Source: Desulfosoma sp.
GTDB lineage: Bacteria; Desulfobacterota; Syntrophobacteria; Syntrophobacterales; DSM-9756
DNA length: 64,000 nt
Direction: 5' to 3'
NCBI GenBank assembly: GCA_037481875.1
Contig: JBBFKY010000002.1
Location: 229,264-293,263 of the forward strand
A program made the position numbers and the translations under genes. The notes beneath the pieces were generated by a model. The model made no database searches, was not told the DNA's origin, and saw nothing but the letters and a program-made list of their open reading frames with translations. Of the stretch, positions 45,540 through 54,863 are shown one piece after another (within the stretch, counting starts at the first letter, position 1; every line of letters begins with the position of its first letter).

Positions 45540-45854
45540 ATGAGCGAACACGATCCTGAATACCGAGAAGGCCTAGAAAGTCAACTGGAAGAGGAAGTGG
45601 TCGAACCCCCCATGTTCAAGGTTCTCCTGCACAATGACGATTATACGACCATGGAGTTTGTCGTCGAAGTTTTGGAAAAGGTTTTTCATAAAACCACAGC
45701 CGAGGCCACGGAGATCATGTTGCATGTGCACCGAAACGGTGTGGGCGTCTGTGGTGTTTATCCGGAAGAAATTGCGGAAACCAAGGTGGAAATGGTGCAC
45801 CATTTGGCCCGCAAAAACGGTTTTCCTTTGAAGTGCACCATGGAACAAGCCTGA
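45540..45854 (+). CDS. clpS: ClpS adaptor protein
   Basis: The ATG at 45540 gives a 104-residue protein of normal ClpS length; an in-frame ATG at 45489 would add 17 residues. It has the N-degron-binding motif HNDDYTTMEFVVEVL, the conserved His in MLHVHRNGVGVCGVY, and a typical C-terminus. ClpS delivers proteins with bulky N-terminal residues to ClpAP. It is followed by clpA 20 bases downstream. Confidence 0.95.
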   Translation: MSEHDPEYREGLESQLEEEVVEPPMFKVLLHNDDYTTMEFVVEVLEKVFHKTTAEATEIMLHVHRNGVGVCGVYPEEIAETKVEMVHHLARKNGFPLKCTMEQA

Positions 45855-45874
45855 AGTAAGGAGAGGCTCCCGCC

Positions 45875-48163
45875 ATGATCAGCCGGGAATTGGAAATGGC
45901 TTTTTCGGCGGCGGTACGCGAGGCGAAGACGCGCCGTCATGAGTTTTTTACTTTGGAACATATTCTTTACGCCATTCTGCAAGACTCAGGAGGCGCCGAG
46001 ATTCTTTACCATTGCGGTGCGGATTTGGATCGTCTGAAGCAGCAGCTGGAGGAATTCTTTGAACACCGTCTGGAACGCTTGCCTCAGTCGGTGGAAAGGG
46101 ATCCCATTCAGACGTTGGCGGTCCAGAGGGTCTTGCAAAGAGCGGTATTACATGCGCAGGGGGCGGAAAAACGCCGTGTGGATGTTGGGGACATTCTCGC
46201 TGCGATGTTCCATGAGGAAAGTTCGCACGCTGTCTATTTCCTGAAAACGCACGGGGTGACACGCCTTGATGTTTTGGAATACATCTCCCACAAGATATCC
46301 AAGGTCGGCGAAAACCACATGGAAAGACCAGGAGCGGGACTGGCTCCGCGACCTCAAAAAAAGCCCGAAAAATCTTCGGCTTTGGAACGATTTACCACCA
46401 ACCTGACGGAAAAGGCGGCTCAAGGCCTCATCGACCCCCTTATCGGGCGGGAAACGGAAATCCTACGTACCATTCAAATTCTCGGGCGACGCACCAAGAA
46501 CAATCCTATCTTTGTTGGAGATCCGGGTGTCGGCAAGACGGCCATCGCCGAAGGTTTGGCACTCAAAATTCATCGCAAGGAAGTGCCGGAAAGCTTTCAA
46601 AAGGCTGAAATCTATGCCTTAGATATGGGGGCCTTGCTGGCGGGAACCAAATTTCGAGGTGATTTTGAGGCAAGGCTCAAAGCAGTGATCAATGAACTGA
46701 GAAACAAACCCGGGGCCATTCTTTTCATCGACGAGATTCACACCGTGGTCGGGGCGGGTGCCACCAGCGGTGGATCCATGGACGCCTCCAACATTCTGAA
46801 ACCCGTGTTGGCTTCGGGAACCATTCGTTGTATCGGCTCCACGACATACGAAGAATACAAGAACCACTTCGAAAAAGATCGGGCCCTGAGTCGGCGTTTT
46901 CAGAAAATCGAAATCCATGAACCTAGTGTCGAAGAGACCTACAAGATTCTTCTGGGGCTTCGAGAATCGTATGAAAAACATCACGGAGTGCGTTATACGG
47001 CTGCCGCTCTGAAAGCTGCGGCTGAACTTTCAGCACGACACATCAACGACAGGTATCTTCCGGACAAGGCCATCGATGTCATGGACGAAGCAGGAGCCAG
47101 CTTGCACTTGAAGGCCGATCATCGAGCTCGGCGCGTGGTTCATGTCAGAGACATCGAAGAAGTTGTGGCCAAGATGGCCAAGATACCGCCTCGTTCGGTG
47201 TCCGCCTCCGATCAGTCACGGCTGAAACATCTGGAAGAGGAGCTGAAACGAAAAGTTTTCGGCCAAGACGAAGCGATTCGAGCCCTTACCACCGCCATCA
47301 AAAGATCTAGGGCAGGATTGCGTGTCCCCGATCGTCCCATTGGTTGCTTTCTTTTGATCGGCCCTACGGGTGTGGGAAAGACGGAAGTGGCCAAGCAGTT
47401 GGCGGCCATCTTGGGGATTCAATTTTTGCGCTTTGACATGAGCGAATACATGGAAAAACACGCCGTCGCCCGCCTCATTGGTGCTCCACCAGGCTACATC
47501 GGCTTTGACCAAGGGGGGCTTCTTACCGACGCCATTCGAAAACATCCGTATTGTGTTCTGCTTATGGACGAAATCGAAAAGGCTCATCCGGACCTCTTCA
47601 GTATTCTTTTGCAGGTGATGGATTACGCCACCTTGACGGACAATAATGGAAAGAAAGCCGACTTTCGTAACGTGGTGCTTCTTATGACGTCCAACGCCGG
47701 GGCTCGAGAAATGAGCAGTTCTTCTATAGGATTTGGTACGGCTAAGGAAAAGGATGACCGTGCCTCTAAGGGGATGAAGGCCGTCGAACAGCTTTTCAGC
47801 CCCGAGTTTCGAAATCGTTTGGACGGAATCATTCCCTTTGCCGGGCTGGATCTTTCTATCATGGAAAAAATCGTGGACAAGTTCTTGGACGAATTGAACC
47901 GGCAGGTGGCCGAAAAGAAAATCGTCGTTCAATTGTCTTCAAAGGCTCGGCGATGGTTAGCCGAAAAGGGCTACGACCCGGCTTTCGGAGCCCGCCCCTT
48001 GGCTCGCGTGGTGCAAAAGGAAATTAAGGACCCTCTGGCGGAAGAAATCCTTTTCGGTCGCTTGCAGAAAGGCGGCCGAGTGACCGTGCTTTGTCGAGAC
48101 GAAGCGGGGGAGCAAGAGAATGTGGTGGTGACCGAGACCATGGCTTTCGTCTTCGAGGATTGA
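45875..48163 (+). CDS. clpA: ATP-dependent Clp protease ATP-binding subunit ClpA
   Basis: The 762-residue protein has an N-terminal Clp_N repeat domain and two AAA+ modules, with Walker [10 protein letters not shown] and GPTGVGKTE and Walker [16 protein letters not shown] in the first. The second module carries [13 protein letters not shown] and a C-terminal D2-small domain. ClpA unfolds substrates for the ClpP protease; clpP is not in the window. Ribosome-binding site AAGGAGAGG precedes the ATG. It sits between clpS and aat, giving the complete N-degron recognition set. Confidence 0.97.
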   Translation: MISRELEMAFSAAVREAKTRRHEFFTLEHILYAILQDSGGAEILYHCGADLDRLKQQLEEFFEHRLERLPQSVERDPIQTLAVQRVLQRAVLHAQGAEKRRVDVGDILAAMFHEESSHAVYFLKTHGVTRLDVLEYISHKISKVGENHMERPGAGLAPRPQKKPEKSSALERFTTNLTEKAAQGLIDPLIGRETEILRTIQILGRRTKNNPIFVGDPGVGKTAIAEGLALKIHRKEVPESFQKAEIYALDMGALLAGTKFRGDFEARLKAVINELRNKPGAILFIDEIHTVVGAGATSGGSMDASNILKPVLASGTIRCIGSTTYEEYKNHFEKDRALSRRFQKIEIHEPSVEETYKILLGLRESYEKHHGVRYTAAALKAAAELSARHINDRYLPDKAIDVMDEAGASLHLKADHRARRVVHVRDIEEVVAKMAKIPPRSVSASDQSRLKHLEEELKRKVFGQDEAIRALTTAIKRSRAGLRVPDRPIGCFLLIGPTGVGKTEVAKQLAAILGIQFLRFDMSEYMEKHAVARLIGAPPGYIGFDQGGLLTDAIRKHPYCVLLMDEIEKAHPDLFSILLQVMDYATLTDNNGKKADFRNVVLLMTSNAGAREMSSSSIGFGTAKEKDDRASKGMKAVEQLFSPEFRNRLDGIIPFAGLDLSIMEKIVDKFLDELNRQVAEKKIVVQLSSKARRWLAEKGYDPAFGARPLARVVQKEIKDPLAEEILFGRLQKGGRVTVLCRDEAGEQENVVVTETMAFVFED

Positions 48164-48203
48164 GAAAGCACGGGTGTCGTTTGAGACGTTTTTTCAAGGC
48201 GTC

Positions 48204-48893
48204 ATGACGATCTTCAGCCTCAATGAAGACCTGGTGTTTCCACCGCCCGAACTGGCGGATCCTGACGGTCTTTTAGCCGTTGGAGGAGACCTAAGCCCTC
48301 GAAGGCTTCTTTTAGCTTATCGTCAGGGCATTTTCCCCTGGTACGCTCCAGGAACCCCCATCCTGTGGTGGTCTCCAGATCCAAGACTTGTGCTCTTTCC
48401 CCAAGAATTGAAAATTTCCCACAGCCTTCGCCGCGTGCTGAAAAAAGGTCGGTTTCGCATCACCTTTGATACGGCTTTTCGAGCCGTCATCGAGGCATGT
48501 GCTTTGGTGCGCATACGTAAAGGCGAAGAGACCTGGCTTGTGCCGGAGATGATCGAGGCTTACCACCGCCTGCATCGGCTGGGAGCGGCTCACAGTGTGG
48601 AAGCTTGGCAGGACGGACGTCTTGTGGGAGGCCTCTATGGTGTGTCCCTGGGCCGTGTCTTTTTCGGCGAATCCATGTTCAGCCTCGTGTCGGATGCGTC
48701 CAAAGTGGCTCTGGTCCATCTTGTGGAACGCCTCAAGGCCTTGGACGACGCCTTCATTGACTGCCAGGTCACCACAGGGCATCTCAAACGCCTGGGAGCC
48801 CGGGAAATTCCTCGTTCGGAATTCCTGAAACGACTTCAAACCGCTGCACGCTTGCCGACGCCTCCCCTGTGGCTGCAGCATCCGCCCTCTTAA
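48204..48893 (+). CDS. aat: Leucyl/phenylalanyl-tRNA-protein transferase
   Basis: The ATG at 48204, with AAGG just upstream, gives a 229-residue protein starting at the normal Aat N-terminus; an in-frame GTG at 48174 would add ten residues. Signature motifs are [58 protein letters not shown] and [17 protein letters not shown]. It adds Leu or Phe to N-terminal Lys or Arg, creating degrons for ClpS/ClpA encoded upstream. Confidence 0.95.
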   Translation: MTIFSLNEDLVFPPPELADPDGLLAVGGDLSPRRLLLAYRQGIFPWYAPGTPILWWSPDPRLVLFPQELKISHSLRRVLKKGRFRITFDTAFRAVIEACALVRIRKGEETWLVPEMIEAYHRLHRLGAAHSVEAWQDGRLVGGLYGVSLGRVFFGESMFSLVSDASKVALVHLVERLKALDDAFIDCQVTTGHLKRLGAREIPRSEFLKRLQTAARLPTPPLWLQHPPS

Positions 48894-48924
48894 GTTCTCG
48901 ACGGCTGCAGCACGAACATTTCCC

Positions 48925-48952
48925 TTGAAACACAAACAAGTTGTGCTAAAAG
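48925..48952 (+). promoter_or_regulatory. Candidate sigma-70 promoter of lysC
   Basis: TTGAAA and TAAAAG are separated by 16 bases, 46 bases before the lysC ATG, in the short gap after aat. Confidence 0.4.
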
Positions 48953-48998
48953 CCATAGGCCTTGAGGGCGTAGATCGTACAAAGGAGGATTCCCTGAA

Positions 48999-50252
48999 AT
49001 GGCTTTGGTCGTGCAAAAATATGGCGGAACATCCGTCGCCGATGTAGAACGTATTCGTTCGGTGGCGAAACGGGTGGTTGAGCGAAAAAAATCTGGAGAC
49101 GATTTGGTGGTGGTTCTTTCGGCCCGAGCCGGCGATACGGATCGACTCATTGCTCTGGCGCACGAAATGAGTCCCCACCCGGATCCCCGTGAATTGGATG
49201 TGCTCTTGGCCACTGGAGAACAGGTCACCATTGCGCTGTTCAGCATGGCCGTCAAAGACATGGGCTTTGAGGCCATTTCCATGACGGGTTACCAGGCCGG
49301 GATCATCACCGATCACCAATATGGGCATGCCAGAATCAGCTGGATTGAAACCCTGCCCGTTGTGGAAAAGCTTCGGGAAGGAAAGATTGTCGTGGTGGCC
49401 GGATTTCAGGGCTATGACGATGAGGGCAATATTACCACTCTGGGGCGCGGGGGCTCGGACACCACAGCCGTTGCTCTGGCAGCGGCCTTGAAAGCTGATG
49501 CTTGCGAAATCTATACCGATGTGGAAGGTGTTTACACCACGGACCCCAACGTGTATGCCAAAGCCCGCAAGCTTCGACGCATCAGCTACGAAGAAATGCT
49601 GGAAATGGCCAGTATGGGCGCCAAGGTTTTGCACATACGTTCTGTGGAATTCGGCATGAAATACAACGTGCCCATTTGGGTGCGCTCATCTTTTACAGAC
49701 GATCCGGGAACGCTTGTCACCCAGGAGGATGCGGACATGGAAAAGGTCGTGGTCTCAGGGATCACGTACAGCAAGAAAGAAGCACGTGTTACAGTCACCG
49801 ATGTGCCCGACGTGCCGGGTATGGCTTTCAAATTGTTTCACCCCATTGCGGAAGCCGGTATTAATGTGGATATGATCATTCAAGGAAGCAGCGCAGTGCC
49901 GGGTCGCGCCAACATTTCCTTTACGGTGCCCAAGGCCGATTATGAAAAAACATTGGCCTTGGCAGAAAAAGTGTCCAAGGAAATTGGTGCCGGTTATGTG
50001 CACGGCAATCCCAACATCGCCAAAGTGTCCATCATCGGTGTGGGAATGCGCAGCCATACGGGCGTGGCCAGTGTCATGTTCAATGCATTGGCCAAGGAAA
50101 ACATCAACATTCACATGATCAGCACCTCCGAAATTAAGATTTCATGCGTGATCGACGAAAAATATACCGAACTGGCCGTACGAGTCCTGCACGATGCCTT
50201 TGAGCTGCATAAGGACCCCAGTAACGGTATCAGGATCGGTGAAGAAAAATAG
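48999..50252 (+). CDS. lysC: Aspartate kinase
   Basis: The ATG follows AAAGGAGG. The 417-residue monofunctional enzyme has the kinase signature [16 protein letters not shown], the [19 protein letters not shown] segment and two C-terminal ACT domains ([39 protein letters not shown]). It phosphorylates aspartate at the start of lysine, threonine and methionine synthesis and is presumably feedback-inhibited through the ACT domains. Confidence 0.96.
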   Translation: MALVVQKYGGTSVADVERIRSVAKRVVERKKSGDDLVVVLSARAGDTDRLIALAHEMSPHPDPRELDVLLATGEQVTIALFSMAVKDMGFEAISMTGYQAGIITDHQYGHARISWIETLPVVEKLREGKIVVVAGFQGYDDEGNITTLGRGGSDTTAVALAAALKADACEIYTDVEGVYTTDPNVYAKARKLRRISYEEMLEMASMGAKVLHIRSVEFGMKYNVPIWVRSSFTDDPGTLVTQEDADMEKVVVSGITYSKKEARVTVTDVPDVPGMAFKLFHPIAEAGINVDMIIQGSSAVPGRANISFTVPKADYEKTLALAEKVSKEIGAGYVHGNPNIAKVSIIGVGMRSHTGVASVMFNALAKENINIHMISTSEIKISCVIDEKYTELAVRVLHDAFELHKDPSNGIRIGEEK

Positions 50253-50267
50253 CCGAAAGAAAAGCCC

Positions 50268-50792
50268 ATGACGACCCGAGGCCTCCTGATGGTCTTTACC
50301 GGGGACGGCAAGGGAAAAACTACGGCCGCCTTAGGCTTGGCATTGCGCGCTGCAGGCCATCACATGCGTGTGCTGGTCCTCCAGTTCATCAAAGGTGCCT
50401 GGCCCTCGGGAGAGCAGACCGCAGCGCGTGCTTTGCCAACGGTTGAATGGGTGACTCTAGGAAAAGGCTTCACCTGGCGAAAGGCCTCTCCAGACGAAGA
50501 CCGCGCCCTCGCTGGCCAAGGTTGGGAAAAGGCCTTGCAGGCCATCATGTCGGACCATTATGACCTTGTTATTCTTGATGAACTCAATGTGGTGCTTTCC
50601 CACGGATTTCTTCCGCTCGCCGATGTCCTTGAAGGTCTGCGGCGAAGATCACCTCGATGTCATGTGGTGATCACCGGCCGAAACGCCCCGAGGGATCTCT
50701 GTGCCATGGCCGATTGCGTCACAGAAATGGTGTCACTCAAACACCACTATCGCGAGCAAGGCATCAAAGCTCAAAAAGGCATCGAATTTTAG
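50268..50792 (+). CDS. cobO: Cob(I)yrinic acid a,c-diamide adenosyltransferase
   Basis: The 174-residue protein is a CobO/BtuR/CobA-type adenosyltransferase with a P-loop GDGKGKTTAALG, VLVLQFIKGAW, VILDELNVVLSHGFL and the ending HHYREQGIKAQKGIEF. It adenosylates corrinoids in coenzyme B12 synthesis or salvage. It lies 15 bases after lysC and may share its transcript; other cob genes are not nearby. Confidence 0.94.
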   Translation: MTTRGLLMVFTGDGKGKTTAALGLALRAAGHHMRVLVLQFIKGAWPSGEQTAARALPTVEWVTLGKGFTWRKASPDEDRALAGQGWEKALQAIMSDHYDLVILDELNVVLSHGFLPLADVLEGLRRRSPRCHVVITGRNAPRDLCAMADCVTEMVSLKHHYREQGIKAQKGIEF

Positions 50793-50826
50793 CTGTCGAA
50801 TCAAAAGAAACGATCTCACGCTTGTG

Positions 50827-50849
50827 GGGGCGAGGCCGGTCCTCGCCCC
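50827..50849. repeat. Dispersed palindrome copy
   Basis: GGGGCGAGG/CCTCGCCCC with a five-base loop, followed by TAC. It lies between the convergent cobO and metallo-beta-lactamase-fold genes and could help termination, but there is no T-run. Confidence 0.7.
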
Positions 50850-50975
50850 TACTTTCAAACGCCATAAAAAACCTTGGTCTTGAGAATTCTTGGGAAAGCT
50901 CCTAGATCGACATGTCCGCCCGAAGGCTTCGTACATGTCCGGCAAAGAGGCTTTCTTCGCGCCTTGAATACACCC

Positions 50976-51782
50976 TTACAAATGGATTGTATCGCCTGAA
51001 GTGGGAACAAACACGTCCAGGTCCTCACAGGCGGCGGTCGTTTCTTGAATCTCACGCCAATGTTTTCGGCGGACATCCCTTTGAATGTGCACCAGAGCCA
51101 ACCGACGAACGCCCGCCGCTCGTGCCCATTCCAAACACCCGTTGATGGTGCCGTGGCCGGCTACGGAATTTTCGCCGTTGAGCACAAAAGCTTCATGAAC
51201 CGCCAAATCACAGCCTTTCGCCAGAATTTGCGTTTCCGTCGTGGGACGACCGTCCCCACTGTAGAACAAACACCACCCAGGACCGTCAACACGCACACTG
51301 AAATTTTTCTGCCCGTGTTCCGTCGAGGCTGCGCGCCACGTGGTGCCGCACACATGAACCGTGTTTCCCTCTGCCAGGACCACTTCTTCCAGAGGATAAG
51401 TGAGCTTCTTTACAAACCCAGGGTATGCGAGGTCCATGACTTGCAAGATCCTATCCATCGCGCCGGGCTGAGAGACCACAACGAGCGGCTTCAGTCTTTT
51501 CATTTCCCAAAAACGCAGCAGTAATAAAGGAATCCCGAAAAAGTGGTCTCCATGAAAATGAGAAACCCACAGAACATCCAAAGATTCGGGATTCGCACTC
51601 ACCTCAAAATAGCGATGCGGCACAGAAAAGCCACAATCCAGAAGAATCTCAACGGGCGTGGAAATGGTATCCGCCTGCCGAGCTCGAACCAGAAGGCTGG
51701 TGTTAGGCTGGGTTTCGTCGCACGCCTCACCCACACCTAAAAAACATAGCGAAATTTTCGACTCTTCGGCGCCATTTTTCAT
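50976..51782 (-). CDS. Metallo-beta-lactamase-fold protein (RNase Z-like)
   Basis: The ATG at 51782 has GGGAGG upstream. The 268-residue protein has the metal motif SHFHGDHFFG, a later EHGQ, FYSGDGRPT and HIQRD near the end, the order seen in RNase Z and related phosphodiesterases. The exosite of tRNase Z is not obvious, so the substrate (tRNA 3' ends, cyclic nucleotides or other phosphodiesters) is uncertain. It is divergent from efp. Confidence 0.85.
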   Translation of the reverse strand: MKNGAEESKISLCFLGVGEACDETQPNTSLLVRARQADTISTPVEILLDCGFSVPHRYFEVSANPESLDVLWVSHFHGDHFFGIPLLLLRFWEMKRLKPLVVVSQPGAMDRILQVMDLAYPGFVKKLTYPLEEVVLAEGNTVHVCGTTWRAASTEHGQKNFSVRVDGPGWCLFYSGDGRPTTETQILAKGCDLAVHEAFVLNGENSVAGHGTINGCLEWARAAGVRRLALVHIQRDVRRKHWREIQETTAACEDLDVFVPTSGDTIHL

Positions 51783-51800
51783 GAAGCTTTACCTCCCTTC

Positions 51801-51830
51801 TTGACCAACCTTTCTTGTGCTCTGTATGAT
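51801..51830 (+). promoter_or_regulatory. Candidate sigma-70 promoter of efp-epmA
   Basis: TTGACC and TATGAT, each 5 of 6 matches to consensus, are separated by 18 bases, about 53 bases before the efp ATG. Confidence 0.6.
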
Positions 51831-51882
51831 GCGCCGATGTTTTGAGGTCAACTGAAAAGAAACGGCAGAGAGGACGAAGACC

Positions 51883-52461
51883 ATGGGTGTCACATTGACG
51901 GCAAGCGACCTGAGAAAGGGTCTGAAACTGGAAATCGACGGAGAACCTTACCTCATCGTGGATTTTGAATTTTCCAAGCCTGGTAAAGGCCAGGCACTGT
52001 ATCGGTGCCGATTACGTAACATGATTACAGGCACCCAATTCGATCGCACCTACCGTTCGGGTGATAAATTCATGGCCGCGGACTTGGACGAACAGGAAAT
52101 GGAGTTCCTTTATAAAGAAGGCAACCGGTACCACTTCATGAACACGAGCACCTATGAACAGGTGGAACTTACCGAAGAGTCCGTCGGAGATGCCAAGAAT
52201 TTTCTTACGGAAAACCTTCACGTAGACATGCTTTTTTTCAAAGGTTCTCCCATAGGCATTTCTTTGCCTAATTTTGTCGAATTGAAAGTCATCAAGTCGG
52301 ATCCGGGCGTTAAAGGAGACACGGCTTCGGGAGCTACTAAGCCCGCGACTCTGGAAACGGGCTACGAGATTCAGGTGCCTCTTTTCATTGAAGAAGGCGA
52401 TGTACTCAAGCTGGATACACGAACAGGAACCTACGTGGAAAGGGTAAAGGCTTCCAGCTGA
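51883..52461 (+). CDS. efp: Translation elongation factor P
   Basis: The 192-residue protein has the EF-P KOW-like N-domain (LRKGLKLEIDGEPYLIVDFE) and the modified-loop motif SKPGKGQA with Lys35 at its tip, then two OB domains. EF-P relieves ribosome stalling at polyproline. Overlap with epmA (TGATG at 52459-52463) indicates that Lys35 is aminoacylated by the EpmA encoded next. Confidence 0.96.
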   Translation: MGVTLTASDLRKGLKLEIDGEPYLIVDFEFSKPGKGQALYRCRLRNMITGTQFDRTYRSGDKFMAADLDEQEMEFLYKEGNRYHFMNTSTYEQVELTEESVGDAKNFLTENLHVDMLFFKGSPIGISLPNFVELKVIKSDPGVKGDTASGATKPATLETGYEIQVPLFIEEGDVLKLDTRTGTYVERVKASS

Positions 52462-53390
52462 TGACGTCCCTCGAGGCTCTTGCCGCTAAACGCGGCCGTT
52501 TGGAAATGCGGGGCCGTATCCTTCACGGGATACGGCTCTTCTTTGTGGAACGCGGTTTCCTGGAAGTGCAAACCCCCGTGCGCACTCCTGCCCCTGCTCC
52601 CGAATGCCATATCGACGCGGTGCGTTCCGAAGCATGGTATCTACAAACCAGCCCTGAACTTTATATGAAGCGGATCCTCGCCGCCGGCTACGATAAGATT
52701 TTTCAGATCTGCCCTGTCTTTCGAAAGGGAGAAAGAGGAAAGCGTCACCATCCTGAATTCACGCTTCTGGAATGGTACCGGCGAAGGGAAAACTATGAAG
52801 CGCTCATGAAAGACTGCGAAGATCTTCTGGTCCACGTATGCCGCTACGTGGGACAATATCCGCGTTTTCTCTACCAAGGGCATGAGTTGTCTGTGCTTAA
52901 GCCGTGGGATCGCTGGACGGTACGTACTGCTTTTCAAAAATGGGCGGGCTGGGATCCCTGGACGCACTACGATGCCGATCGATTCACCGAAGATGTCGTC
53001 AATCATATTGAACCTCGTTTAGGTTTTCCGCGACCCGCTTTTCTTTATGATTACCCACCCGAGGAAGCAGCGTTGGCACGGCTCACCAGACACCAGGATG
53101 TGTGGGTTGCCGAACGTTTTGAACTCTATTGGGCCGGCGTGGAACTGGCCAACGGTTTCTCGGAATTAACGGACCGCCATGAGCAGGAGAAACGATTTCA
53201 AGAAACGCTTGCTCGTCGATCCGACGAAGGCCGTGAGGTATATCCTTGGCCAAAAAAATTCTTGGAAAGCCTGGATTTTTTAGATACGGCCGCGGGGATC
53301 GCTCTTGGTGTAGATCGACTGGTCATGCTTCTAACCGATGCGCCCAGCCTAGACGATGTGACGACCTTTTCCCCGGAACATGAACCGTGA
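52461..53390 (+). CDS. epmA: EF-P lysyltransferase EpmA (GenX, LysRS paralogue)
   Basis: The 309-residue protein matches the catalytic core of class II lysyl-tRNA synthetase without the anticodon-binding domain (FLEVQTPVRTPAPAPECHID, FQICPVFRKGERGKRHHPEF, LLEWYRR, VELANGFSELTDRHEQ, ALGVDRLVML). EpmA attaches beta-lysine to EF-P. The aminomutase EpmB, needed to make beta-lysine, is not in the window. Its start overlaps the efp stop, a direct genetic link between enzyme and substrate. Confidence 0.94.
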   Translation: MTSLEALAAKRGRLEMRGRILHGIRLFFVERGFLEVQTPVRTPAPAPECHIDAVRSEAWYLQTSPELYMKRILAAGYDKIFQICPVFRKGERGKRHHPEFTLLEWYRRRENYEALMKDCEDLLVHVCRYVGQYPRFLYQGHELSVLKPWDRWTVRTAFQKWAGWDPWTHYDADRFTEDVVNHIEPRLGFPRPAFLYDYPPEEAALARLTRHQDVWVAERFELYWAGVELANGFSELTDRHEQEKRFQETLARRSDEGREVYPWPKKFLESLDFLDTAAGIALGVDRLVMLLTDAPSLDDVTTFSPEHEP

Positions 53391-53443
53391 AAGGCCGGCG
53401 AAGAGTGTGCAGGGAAGATGTAGGTTTCCATGAAAGGGATACA

Positions 53444-53515
53444 GGGCGGACACGTCGGTCCGCCCCTACAGATGGTTTACCTTGGGGCGGGCGTGTGGGT
53501 TCGGTCCTGCGGGGC
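53444..53515. repeat. Palindrome copies downstream of epmA
   Basis: GGGCGGAC/GTCCGCCC (53444-53465, followed by CCTAC) and a degenerate second unit at about 53484-53515 lie between convergent epmA and the MEMO-family gene. Confidence 0.65.
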
Positions 53516-53540
53516 TTGGAATTGAGGGCCGTAACGGTTT

Positions 53541-54761
53541 TCAGGATGCAGGCGACTTTAAGGGCACGAAAGCCATGGCTGCAAAGGTGACAAAAGATCC
53601 CTGTGAATCCACGACGGCATGATCATGATGAAGGATTCGGCCTTGGGCTTTGCCCTGAAGCACGCGGCTCAACACATAAAGTGGAGGAACACCGCAAACC
53701 TTACGACCGTTGCCGTCTCGAAGAATTTCTTCCATAAAGGCTTCGGAATGCGGATTTACCAGCGTCTCCAAAAGCTTTCGGTCCGCCTCCATGTGTTCCT
53801 GCACGGTCAGACGATTGGGCCGAAAATCGTCACCGTACCTTGGGCCGATGTGAGCCAGATCCACACTGGCCAAAAAACCCACGGATTTCCGCGACTCTTC
53901 CGACACCTGACGCAGGACCTCACAAAACTTGTCTATCTCCGGTTTTTGAGAGTCCCACTTTTCCACTCCAAAAGAACACAGAACAGGTACCAGTAGAGCC
54001 TCGGGTTGCACGTGTGCGAGAAAGACCGCCTGAAACTCGATGGTGTGTTCCCTGCTGTGAGCATATTCCCCTGCCAGGACGTCCCGCGGGGCTCGTCGAA
54101 CGATTTCTGAAGCAAGATCCCGATCACAGGCAACGAGTCCAAGGGGTGTTTCGAAATCCTTCAGGGTGACGGCGAAAGCATTTTCAATGGGTTCATGACC
54201 TGTCCCCAAGACGATCCATACGTCCGGAGGTTCCATACGCGTGAGTGCTGCAAAAGCGCAGCCAAAGGTAGTCGATCCTGCCTTCAGGTCGATGTGTGGG
54301 GCCACCAAACCCATCAATTCTTCACGGCTGGTGCCTTCAACAAGGGGAAGACCGGCCCGAAGCATGGCATCCAGAAACGCCCGAAGTTCCTCAGGTTCCT
54401 TCGGATAACTCTTTCCCTCGTGGCGCATGTGCCTCACAGGGTCTTCTCGAAACTTCTGGGTTTCCCTCTGCACACAATCGGCAAAACGCTCATTGTCGAG
54501 AAAGAGGTTTTCATCCAGTAGGCGAACCACCTCTTCAATCTGTTCGCTGTAGAGAAGTTGGCCTGTTCGGCGCAAGAAGTAAGCCTGAATATCGCGAATG
54601 GAATGCCGCCCGTCCATTAAGACCAGAAACGGGGCAAACTCCGGATGAAGGAGCAGGGGTTTCTCATTGTATCCAAGGCGGTCTCTCAACAAGATGTAAG
54701 AACGCCCTGCATGTTGCACGGGAACCGCTTCCAAACCAAAACGGAGTCGTGGGTATTCCAT
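53541..54761 (-). CDS. MEMO-family protein with N-terminal PqqD-like domain
   Basis: The ATG at 54761 has GAGG 8 bases upstream; an in-frame ATG at 54791 lacks a ribosome-binding site and would add ten residues. The first ~110 residues resemble a PqqD-type peptide-binding winged helix (MDGRHSIRDIQAYFLRRTG, VVRLLDENLFLDNERF). The rest is a MEMO domain (VAPHIDLKAGSTTFGCAF, VLGTGHEP, EHTIEFQAVFL, FLASVDLAH). MEMO proteins usually belong with AMMECR1 and a radical SAM protein; neither is adjacent. Some metal-like ligands of the canonical PHAGY motif differ here. Function is unknown. Confidence 0.82.
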   Translation of the reverse strand: MEYPRLRFGLEAVPVQHAGRSYILLRDRLGYNEKPLLLHPEFAPFLVLMDGRHSIRDIQAYFLRRTGQLLYSEQIEEVVRLLDENLFLDNERFADCVQRETQKFREDPVRHMRHEGKSYPKEPEELRAFLDAMLRAGLPLVEGTSREELMGLVAPHIDLKAGSTTFGCAFAALTRMEPPDVWIVLGTGHEPIENAFAVTLKDFETPLGLVACDRDLASEIVRRAPRDVLAGEYAHSREHTIEFQAVFLAHVQPEALLVPVLCSFGVEKWDSQKPEIDKFCEVLRQVSEESRKSVGFLASVDLAHIGPRYGDDFRPNRLTVQEHMEADRKLLETLVNPHSEAFMEEILRDGNGRKVCGVPPLYVLSRVLQGKAQGRILHHDHAVVDSQGSFVTFAAMAFVPLKSPAS

Positions 54762-54863
54762 CGGTTCTGCCTCAACGTTGACGGTTCTCATCAAATGTGA
54801 TACGTGACAACGTCCATAACTCCCAGATCGACTTATCTCTCACGCTCAAAGGGCAAAGTCCGC

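Noticed and set aside
48312-49634. A 440-codon open frame on the minus strand
   Set aside because: It is antisense to aat and lysC, has no recognisable product, and its length follows from codon bias of the real genes.
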